Source: Stramonita haemastoma (taxonomy: Eukaryota; Mollusca; Gastropoda; Neogastropoda; Muricidae). Taken from it: DNA of 64,000 bases. A program made the position numbers and the translations under genes. The stretch covers positions 44,129,165-44,193,164 of the forward strand of contig CM060317.1 in the NCBI GenBank assembly GCA_030674155.1, read 5' to 3'. The first letter of the stretch is position 1, and every line of letters starts with the position of its first letter. Of the stretch, positions 55,405 through 64,000 are shown piece after piece. Below the pieces are notes generated by a model. That model was not told the origin of the DNA and ran no database searches. It saw only the letters and a list, made by a program, of their open reading frames with translations.

Positions 55405-55690
55405 GCTTTGTGTGTTTGTGCGCATGTGTGTGTGTACGTGTGTGTGTGTGTTTTGAGTGTGTTTATAAATACATGTCTCACTGTGTGTTGTGGGTGTGTG
55501 TGTTACTGTGTGTGTGATGTGGGTGTGGTCTGGGTATGTATTCCTAATGTGATGTGTGGATGGGAAAGGATGAAATTTAACTATTAAAAAAAATTGAATT
55601 TATTTTCAATGTATAGTTTAATGGCAATGCTATAGTACAACTTACATTTTTTTCAAGCTAATACAGTTTATAGGCATATAATAATAAATT
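55405..55690. other. RBM45 intron 1, GT-rich part
   Basis: TG-rich stretch near 55410-55550 followed by AT-rich sequence; no feature called. Confidence 0.5.
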
Positions 55691-55695
55691 AAGGA

Positions 55696-56000
55696 AGGAC
55701 AGTGGCAGGATGGTTAAGATGTTCGCCTGCCAATATGTAAACCGTGAGTTTCTGGGTTTGTACCCAGCCTCGCCCTTTCTTCCTAGTTTGACGAAAAAAT
55801 TGAACTGAATGTCAAAGTCATTCGGATGAGACTCGAAACCGAGGCCCCGTGTGTGAATGCACACAGAACATCTTGCGCACACGTTAAAACCCCGTTCCGC
55901 CTTTCGGAAGAGTAGGCCATCGTGTGCCGGTAGGAGCGGATGACAAAATGATAACAAACCAGCATGCACACAGGTGTCGTGTTTAGACACCATCCCTGAG
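55696..56000 (+). mobile_element. SINE family B, full-length
   Basis: tRNA-like head GTGGCAGGATGGTTAAGATG with B box GGGTTTGTACCC, different from family A. Then GAACTGAATGTCAAAG, and a central domain nearly identical to that of family A (TTCGGATGAGACTCGAAACC through GTAGGCCATCGTGTGCCGG). A distinct tail follows (CAGGTGTCGTGTTTAGACAC, CATCCCTGAGG). Confidence 0.88.
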
Positions 56001-56270
56001 GAAAAATCGGGGAGTTGGAGTCCCAGGGCAGCTCGGGGCTGTAGGTATATGGCAACGTTCTGGTGGCTCCTGCGACGGTACTGGAACCATTCGTATCGGT
56101 CATTGCCTTTCCAATGGATCATTCCAGTGCCGTGGAGAGGGGGGGTCTGCTGCATGGGTAACAGCTTGCCCTCCATACATGATACTTGCCCAGGGTTTGC
56201 GCTCTAAAGACTAGAGCGCAACACCATAGTCTTCCGAGACTGATGGGTGCCTACTGCTGCTAATAATAAA
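56001..56270 (+). repeat. Repeat-like block after SINE B
   Basis: GC-richer than the intron around it, with a perfect inverted repeat GCGCTCTA...TAGAGCGC (56199-56220). It may be the 3' module of the SINE or of its partner LINE. A single copy is seen in the window, so the call is tentative. Confidence 0.4.
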
Positions 56271-57139
56271 TTTATAAGCCTCACTAAGATCTCAAACTCA
56301 AAGTGTTTGCACCATTCATTGATTCAAAATCAAAGTATACATTTTCCCCTTTGTATGTTTTTTGTTTGGGGGAGGGGGGGGGGGGGTAATGGCAGTACTT
56401 CTCTCTTGATCAGGGAAAGAAAACTAAAAGGTAACTCATAACATATATTATACAATACATGTCTGTGTTTGTGTTCATGATGGATATTGACAGCGAACAA
56501 GTTTACAGCTTTACAGATATAACACATGTACAAAAAATACCATACTTCATAGGCTTTTTTTTTTTTTTTTTTAAGAACAAGTCAGTGAAATCTTATTTTC
56601 CTGTGCCCCTTTCACACAGTTTCAGTTTTGGCAGTGCACGTTTCAGAATTTAACAGCAGTATGACAACTTTCTGAAAATGGGTAGGTCTGATATTACTTT
56701 TTATTAGGGAGTGATAATAGTTACTAAGTGTAGTAAGTCTAAGTTAGAATTTTACTGAACCCTTATTAACATCAACTGGTTGGCTCACATGTCAGGGATC
56801 TTTTGATTAGCAATATGAAATTTTCTTATACCAGTCAGTAGTCTACTACTGTACTAGAAAAAGCGAGTTGCACTTTCAGCTATGGTCAGACTCGGTGGTG
56901 TGGTATGGTATGGTATGACTGAGTTTGTGTTAATGTGTTGTGTTAATGACAGATTAGTGCAGTTATAGAACAAGATTCATTGTTATTGAGCCAGATGATT
57001 GATGTGATGATCATAATGATATATATATATGCAGCCATACATAACAAGTGGTATATATATAAATTTATATATATATTAATTGATATAGTATTAGAGTGGT
57101 AGTTATAGGTAGCACTGTAAATTGTGCTTTTTTTTGCAG
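56271..57139 (+). other. RBM45 intron 1, last part
   Basis: AT-rich intron sequence with a G-run near 56371-56385, a T-run near 56556-56572 and TA repeats at 57020-57080. It ends with the acceptor TTTTTTTTGCAG. Confidence 0.75.
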
Positions 57140-57237
57140 GAATTGTTTACATCAAATTCAGCAAGACCTCAGAGGCACTTCTGGCAATGGAAGAAATGAA
57201 CGGTCGTTCTATGCCTGGACAACCAAAGCCATTAAAG
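57140..57237 (+). CDS. RBM45: RBM45-type RNA-binding protein, exon 2
   Basis: Completes RRM1. The codon split across the junction restores Gly, giving RNP1 as RGIVYIKFS. EALLAMEEMNGRSMPGQPKP LK follows, as in RBM45. Phase 1 at the start and phase 0 at the end, with GTATTG donor. 98 bp. Confidence 0.93.
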
Positions 57238-57487
57238 GTATTGAATTATTAACCTATATCATATAGATGCAAAGTCTAGTGGTTAGTTTCATCGCTTGCC
57301 AATTCCATCCATGATTTTTTTCTCCAAGTTCCAAGTTATTGGGTTTTCTGTGTGTTTTGATATCTATATTTTTTTTAAAGAGTCAGCTAAAACTGGAAGT
57401 TAACCAGTTCGCTGCCTACAGGACAGCTGACATCCTTGGCAAAGTGCTACTCCAGTGCCTGGATATACTATAGTCAATATATATATA
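57238..57487 (+). other. RBM45 intron 2, first part
   Basis: Intron sequence up to the inverted-repeat element. Contains ACAGCTGACATCCTTG at 57423-57438, which recurs at 62315-62330 on the far side of both elements. Confidence 0.7.
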
Positions 57488-60317
57488 TGGGTCATTCTCC
57501 TGAAAACTGGCCAGATTGAGGTCACTATTTTTAGAGCCAAATAAAATATCTTCCAACACAAAAATCTTAAAATGTTTTACATCTTTAGTGTGGACTATGT
57601 TTGGAGAAATGAAGGAAATGAAATCATTTGTGTGTGTGCATTATTTTACTTGCCTCAAGCCATTTATGTGCAAAATTTACAGGATTTCCTGTACCCAGTT
57701 TGTGACATGGTTTCGAGCAGACATATCAATCATTGATATTTCCCTAGATTTCCAGTGTAAAGAATCAAATTTGTTATCAAAGCAAAGGTATGATGAAGAA
57801 CTTTGTTTCTGGTTAAGTTAAAGTATATAACATGATTGCATCATAAAGAAATACCAGGAAGAAAATCAGCGTCTTGCGCATTACACTCGGCGTCTTTGCC
57901 ACGTTCGATCGATAAAGCTGCATTGTCTAAAAATAGAGAACATGACCTTCACCCCAATGTGTTGTGTCAAGAGTAATGCTTTTTGTGCTATTATTCACCA
58001 AGTTGGATGAAGAAAGGATAATGCTATCCTGAGAAATGAGTTATCTATTACGATTTTCACACGTGGTGTCTTTCAAAAGCTGTAATGTTCGAACAAACAA
58101 AGGGACTATTTTCTCAGTCACAGCGAACTCTTACCGACCTTCGCATATGAATCTCAGTACGTTTGCACTGGGGAAGCTTTCTGATTCATTGACTGCTGTG
58201 AGAGAGTGTATGCTGAGGTACACATGCACTCTAAACCTGTGGTGTCTTGTTCACTTTCTTTGTGTAACTCGCGATACGCCATCAAGCAACAGCCCCTGTT
58301 GAGGTCTTGGAGGAAAGATTGTTTATTCTTTCTGAATACTATGCATAAAAAGATTGTTACTACAGATTCAAGAGATGTCTATTCATCATTTCTTCGTGAT
58401 GATTTCAGATTGTCACAGGCTTTAGCAGCTGTTAGATCGATCGATTCTAGCAACATGGGACGTTTGTCAAAAGGCATGGAATCATCGGCTTGGCTCAAAA
58501 ACAGAAATGTACTCCAGATAATGAAATTAAAGTCATGATTTGAAGGTTTTGTACGCAGGGAAATATGCTGGACTTCTTATTTTTGCATACAGCTTCTACT
58601 GTCGTAAATACTTAGTGTTCATTTAGTGACATCATTGACCTGTTCTCTCGATCGTTACTAACGACGCCATGTGTTTGGCGTCTTGAAATGTGGCGTGATA
58701 CGGAAAAAATAAAAGTAAAAGTTGTTGAAAGTGCAGCTTTCCATTGCTTCTCATAAGTGAAATAATGTAGTTTATGAAACCAACTGGTGTCTGAAGCTCC
58801 TGTTTCTGTTCACTTGTCTTTCGCTTTTCTGTTACAAACAAATTTAGCCCTGCACGTTACCAAAGACACCACTACCATGTGTCTGAGTCACATTCGTTAC
58901 ATATCTGATTTATACTTTATTTTTAATAGATGAAGGCTTCGACAAATCTTGATAAAATATTTGAATGTGCAAGCCAAACCAACTGGGATGTGCTATAACG
59001 ACTTATGAATTAAAATATTAGCTCCAATGATAAAACTTGTATAAAACTTTAAAATCATTGTCCTGCACATTACACCTTCTACCATAAGCTAGGTGTCTAT
59101 GCAATGTGTGTGACAGATTTAATTAGATTCACAGTACTTAACAAAGGGCTTGAGATAATGTGTGATATGTCCATTTTTGTGTTACACACAAAAATGTGTG
59201 TAACACAAAAATTATTTCGGGTGAGAGGCAGTACTTCTTTCATTTGAATTGAATTCAAACTCAATTGATTTTTTCCATTACAATCCATGTACTAGCTTGA
59301 AAAAAAAAAGTGAATTGTGATGCTTGTGATGCTTAAGTTTCTATCTGTAACTGCACAAAATGATTCTGACATCTTGAGCCCAGGACAATATTTCCTTCGT
59401 CGAGACTTAAAAGCTTCAAATCTAGCAGTACATTACAGTCTTACTGCATTTTCAACTGAAGTGGAAGTGTAGGCTGAAACCTACTCCATATGATCATATT
59501 TCTTTCCAGAGTTAGTGTCAAGCTTCACAATTACTGGGAAGGTAACTGTGCCATGAATTTGATGAAGCAGCAAGACACAGAAAGTAGTTCATGGAGATTC
59601 ATGGTTTTGATGGTCTCCTGTTAATGATTCTGGGTTTTACTGTTAGTGGAATCCTTAAACATATGTAAAACAGTTATAGTTTCCTTGTTTGACTTGTTAA
59701 GTTGCTGTCAAACAACTCAGTTCTTGTATTGTCAACATGATGGCGTCTGTGTAACATGCGAGACGTGTCTACGTAATGCGCGAGACATGTAATTAATTAC
59801 TGAAATTGCCTTGATTGTTAAAAAACAAAAGCAATGTTTACTCACCATTTTGAAAAGATGAATTCTGTTGAATATTTACCACATTTCAGTGTCTGTTTAG
59901 TGTATAAAACAAGTCTGATAGAAAGAAATAAAAAACTGAAAAATTTACGTTTGGTTTGATCATTTCAGCAACATTGTTAAGATAGGGCCATAAATACAAA
60001 AAAACTTTCTGTTGTGTAGTAAAAGCCAATACATAGTGGATTTGTGTGTAAAACTACCAAAAATTTACAATAAAAAATCCTCTAAACAAGGTTATTTTGG
60101 TCTTTTTGGTGTCTTCTGTAATGCACGAGACAGTGTTGAATGATGTAACAAAATTCATTATTCATCAAGTTCTGAGCATTGTGCCATTTTGTGCTTTATA
60201 TGTATGCTAAGAATAGATATCAAGCTTTCATTCCCAACCAACATTAAGGGAAATGTTGCATTTCAAAATTTTAGCTGTCATGTCACAAATCTGTCCAGTT
60301 TTCAGGAGAATGACCCA
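57488..60317. mobile_element. Unassigned TA-flanked inverted-repeat element (element 2)
   Basis: Left end TGGGTCATTCTCCTGAAAAC (57488 on) is mirrored by GTTTTCAGGAGAATGACCCA ending at 60317; about 30 bp match with one difference. TA is present on both sides. It has no transposase-like frame; two overlapping frames near 58036-58540 show no domain. The words GTAAYRYGCGAGA and GGYGTCTT recur through the interior (for example 57872-57890, 58242-58275, 58850, 59066, 59745-59785, 60108-60130). Confidence 0.75.
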
Positions 60318-60498
60318 TATATATATGACCCACTCTCAAAAGGTGCTATTCAGACATGTCAAAAATAAAGTTTGTAAAATCTTTTTCTTTTACTAGTAAT
60401 AGTCGGCACTTTTCATTTTTTATAAGGAATTTTAAGTATGTAGCTATTGCCAAGTCTGATAAAATTCTGTTTGAAAAATATTTGTTGAAATAGGTTTC

Positions 60499-61452
60499 CA
60501 GGGTTCGTGATAACCGGTAATTGTCGGTATTTTACCGATTGTAAACAGGGAATGCCAAAAATTTTCGAAGCAGCCGGTACTGCGTACCGATTCTGTTTGC
60601 CTGTGACCGATTAGATTTCTGTCTAAAAAAAAAAGTCTGAAGTGACATTTTCTGACAGTCTGTCATGCGCCTGTACTATGCTTAGGCACCTACCCCTTCC
60701 TACCACCCCTTCCAATGAACATCTTTGGCGCCAGCCTCATTAGCTTAGCACGCAGAACAGCAAGCTTTACTGTGAAAGAATAGAGCTTCGCGCTCTTCTC
60801 AGCATGACAGTAACTTCCATTCACAATGAGTAAATGGGGCCTAGATTGATTTATTGTTTATTCTTTTAATCTTGTATATCGAGGATAATGGAATAAGCAT
60901 TCCTGTGCTTTTTTACATCCAGTCCCCATGTGTATGCAGTTTTGTAAATGTCATCTGTTCCCACCGGCACAGATGGCCTGCTCTTACGAAAAGCGAAAAG
61001 CAGAGGGTCTGTGACTATGAATTTGCGCGTTGCTTTGAGAGAGAAGAGTCGAAAACGAAATCTAAATTGAATGAAAGATCTAGATGAGCGCTAAGCATAG
61101 AAACAAGAAAGAAGAATATAAGTCTCACGAATGATGCCATGCAAAACAACAGACTGACACAGACAGTGACACAGGCGCTAGAAAAAAATCCTATTTCCTG
61201 CGTGGCTTCGTGCCCAAGAAGCTAGTGGCAGCAGCATGGCAGTCAAAGTCAGAGAGATTTGCGTTCAATTTAGATTTAGTTTTGCTGCCGAACAATCACC
61301 CCCTCCCCCACCCCCTCACTGAATAGTTTCGTTTTGTTCACAGTAGGTACCGGATTTTATTTTCTGGGGACCGATTTTGGGGGAGTTGGTCAAGATATCT
61401 CTGAAATGGCAACTCGCAGTACCGATTTTAAAAAATCCTAGCGCGAACCTTG
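60499..61452. mobile_element. hAT-like non-autonomous element nested in element 3
   Basis: Ends CAGGGTTCGTGATA and (complement of right end) CAAGGTTCGCGCTA are typical hAT-type termini. Short words such as TACCGATT/AATCGGTA recur on both sides. I find no exact 8-bp duplication, so it may be degenerate. No transposase remains. A SINE lies inside it. Confidence 0.55.
60862..61000 (-). mobile_element. SINE family A fragment
   Basis: Tail and part of the central domain in reverse orientation (TCTTGTATATCGAGGATAATG to TGCTCTTACGAAAAGC). The innermost of three nested insertions. Confidence 0.88.
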
Positions 61453-62304
61453 AATTAGACATGAATGGATAACCTATGTGTGTTTTTAATCCAAACATAT
61501 TGATGTTTTGCAAGACATAAATGTTTCTTAGGTCATTAAAAAATGCTGTGACAAAAACAGAAAACTCACCTGGTCTTTGTTCCACCATTTTCCCTTCCCA
61601 TTACACTTGTTGGCATGTGTGCAAGGGGTTTCCAGCATGTCATAAAAATGTTGTTTGTCATGGTTTGTCTGCTTCATACAGGGGTATGAAGAAGCAGTGT
61701 GTTTCTCATGACTTTGTGACTTGAAAATTTTAACAATTTCAAAACGGTTGTTTCTAGGTGTAATCTGATGTCTTTGCAAGTGCAGAATGCATTTTTAGAA
61801 CAAGAATCATGTATACTTTGGCTGTCTCCATACAAGTTGTTGTTTAGTTGGGGCAGTCAATCTTTTGACGATGTGAATGTGACATAATGCGTCACAAGAA
61901 ACCGCCCATTTTCGCAGCTTTATTTTATCAAGAAGATTTATTTTTTCTTCTTAACAGATATTATTACTGGAAAGATGTTTCATTCATCTTTAAAAACAAC
62001 GCTAACCTCATTTGTAAAGTATAGGGCAATTGCCTGATTTTTCTTATACAACTTGCCCACTGACAAAATGGCTGATTTTTCTTACAGTTTTGCTCGATTT
62101 TGGGGCACATTTATCAAAAAAAAAAGAAAAAAGAAAAAAAAGTGCTTTTCTCTCTGAACTAAACACTAAACTGTTTAGGAAAAATTCTTCAAAGTATACT
62201 TAATTGATATTATAAACTACTTGTTGTAGAGTTGACAAAAGTAAACTAGTTGTGGACTTTTCCCCAATGCAACTGTCAGTGGAGCACCTTTTGAGAGTGG
62301 ATCA

Positions 62305-63453
62305 TATATGTCTGACAGCTGACATCCTTGTTTCATTTTGATTTTTCACAAGTTCTTCTTTGGTCCAAAAGTGAAGAGATATTCTTTCACAGAATGAGAT
62401 CATTAGCTGTTCAGAATTAATTAGGAATGACATCCCTCTGTCTATGTCACAGCGAACGTCATTTATTCCTTGTCGCTAACCTTTGAATGGCCAAGTTTGC
62501 ATACAATGTAAGCTGTGCACTACCTTTATGCTTGGCAGTCAACCATCTGCTATTAAGCTAACCCTCTTGCATTTGGACTCTCTGAACACAAACTGCCCCT
62601 AGATTTCGCATTCCATCACAAAATCAGGTCAGGCACACATGCTCACTGGCCTTTTCCTCCTTCTAAATACATACCAGCAGCTTAAATTACTTCCAGACAC
62701 TCAGCGGGGGTTTCTCCTTCTAGCCTGATAGAGGTTAAAATGTGGTAGCAATTAGTGATGGTCACAGTGTGATGGAAATTTACTGTGTGTAAATCCGGGG
62801 ATCAGGGCTTAGGGAGGTAATTATTCAATCTCAGCAAATTCCAGATCGGGACTAAGAGGGTTAAGGAAAACGCACACTACTTTGCGCGCAACGCACATGA
62901 TTTTTTTTTTAAAATTGAAATAATTATAAAAAATGCGATAACCTTTTGATCAGATTTCAAGACTTTGTTATTCAAGTGCTTCATATTTTTCACAGAACTG
63001 ACCTATCTTTTTTTTTTCTCTTCAGATCTATCAAACAATTATTCTTCCTTCTCAGATCCAATGCTGAAAGTGAAAGCCTCCTATTTTTCTAAAGCTAACT
63101 TCAAATTATTGGCCTGAAATCCTTTGGACTGTCAAGCTCCTGTTGTTAGGAACTCTTGCATGTGTGTGTACATTTGAATTTGTTAAAAGTATTAATTGTT
63201 ATTGGTTGCTTGTAAGAATAGGTCAAATACAAGTGCTTTTATTTGTTTTTGCAAGATAGAGCACTATATAAATTCCATTGTTTTCCATTTTCTCCCTCTC
63301 AAAGTAGCTCTTTTAAAAACTGATGGAAAGACTTAGTTGTTCCATGAAAGCTTTGACCTGACCAATCAGCCTTTAACAAGTCTTAAGTCAAGTAAAACTT
63401 GCTCAGGATTGGTGGTGTATACATTTATAATGCTGCATGAAATGATAAGAGTG

Positions 63454-63487
<34 letters not shown>

Positions 63488-63597
63488 GTGCGCGCTCACT
63501 ATGAGTCAGTACTAATGTATCAAAACTATTCTGCTATACAAAAATAGTTTCTAAGTATATCCAGTATTGTTAATAAGTAAATTGTATGCTGTTTCAG
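62305..63597 (+). other. RBM45 intron 2, last part
   Basis: AT-rich intron without a recognised repeat apart from a GT run at 63453-63482. Ends with acceptor TGCTGTTTCAG. Confidence 0.7.
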
Positions 63598-63723
63598 GTT
63601 GTGGTGGCCAACAACAAGAGGGATGGCTCCACCAGAGATCCCCGTGAGGACGAGAAACTGGTGCGCCTCTTTGTCGTCTGCCCAAAGCATCTGAATGAAA
63701 AAGACTTGCAGACTGAATTTGAG
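63598..63723 (+). CDS. RBM45: RBM45-type RNA-binding protein, exon 3
   Basis: Encodes VVVANNKRDGSTRDPREDEK, then the start of RRM2: LVRLFVVCPKHLNEKDLQTE FE, with RNP2 LFVVCP. Both ends are phase 0 (TTTCAG| and GAG|GTAAAG). RBM45 has the same linker with an acidic Asp/Glu-Asp stretch before RRM2. The rest of RRM2 to RRM4 lies beyond the window. Confidence 0.93.
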
Positions 63724-64000
63724 GTAAAGCACTGTATTCAAAACTGACAAAAAAAAAGAAGGGAAAAAGCAGTTGCTGGATTCAGATAAACCCAGTAGCC
63801 CCAGATCACCAGGCACTAAGTATACTATGAAATCCATTGTCAGAAGAGGCATTTGCAGTAGTGCTCTACTAAAGGAAGCAAAACAAAAAAAGATATATAT
63901 GTTATATATTTTCTTTTCTTTTTTTTTTCGTCTTGACTATAGCTCCCAGGTTCACCAGTGGTGAGATTTCATATGCAACTGTTTTTACCCACTATTAAGA
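63724..64000 (+). other. RBM45 intron 3 (partial)
   Basis: Starts GTAAAG; T-rich near 63905-63930. Nothing else is seen before the window ends. Confidence 0.7.

Larger units (their letters stand above)
60326..62304. mobile_element. Inverted-repeat element 3, abutting element 2
   Basis: Left end TGACCCACTCTCAAAAGGTG (60326 on) and right end complement TGATCCACTCTCAAAAGGTG (from 62304) match over 22 bp with one difference. It begins only 8 bp after element 2 ends, separated by TA repeats. It carries a nested hAT-like element at 60499-61452. No ORF is seen. Confidence 0.7.

Noticed and set aside
58036..58538. Two overlapping frames inside element 2 as a transposase
   Set aside because: No DDE or other domain, both under 115 codons, and no supporting similarity; left as unassigned sequence.
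60499..61452. Confident hAT call with 8-bp target duplication
   Set aside because: The 8 bases on each side do not match; kept only as hAT-like by end sequence.

Overview
The window looks like nuclear DNA of an invertebrate animal, most likely a gastropod or other mollusc. Genes are split by long introns with GT/AG borders, non-LTR retrotransposons and tRNA-derived SINEs are dense, and long CT, GT, TA, GATA and GTA microsatellites occur throughout. The genus is not determinable from sequence alone. Most of the 64 kb is repeats and intron or UTR sequence, not exon.

Two host genes are clear, both on the + strand. A PWWP2A/B-type chromatin protein has a small first exon (ATG 15560, donor after 15708), a 9.2-kb intron and one very large last exon (24956-28820) ending in a PWWP domain. 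The start of an RBM45-type RNA-binding protein has coding exons at 54161-54314, 57140-57237 and 63598-63723, which carry RRM1 and the beginning of RRM2; the gene runs off the right edge. A short cytochrome P450-like exon or pseudo-exon lies on the - strand at the left edge (97-270).

Layout: 1-10 kb holds the P450-like piece, microsatellites, SINEs and three decayed non-LTR elements of different lineages. 10.7-13.6 kb holds a 5'-truncated RTE-type LINE with an open 911-codon frame. 15.5-28.8 kb is the PWWP2 gene; its intron contains a pogo-like DNA transposon remnant that keeps an intact DNA-binding ORF, an unassigned TA-flanked inverted-repeat element, two SINE types and a Rex1/Babar-like LINE end. 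28.8-47.8 kb is U/G-rich sequence that may include a long 3' UTR, with SINEs, LINE ends and minisatellites. 47.88-53.11 kb is a complete-ended but frame-broken Gypsy LTR element on the - strand with a 5-bp target duplication. 54-64 kb is RBM45, whose second intron contains two back-to-back inverted-repeat elements, the second carrying a nested hAT-like element that itself carries a SINE.

The most unusual material is the set of TA-flanked inverted-repeat elements (19007-20888, 57488-60317, possibly 60326-62304). I cannot place them in a known superfamily. The first has a short word, GTAACRCAGTTAC, recurring about every 185 bp in otherwise dissimilar sequence. Other points of interest are SINE families that share a central domain but have different heads and tails, a LINE-SINE composite present twice, and a Gypsy 3' LTR that has lost the segment containing its AATAAA signal.
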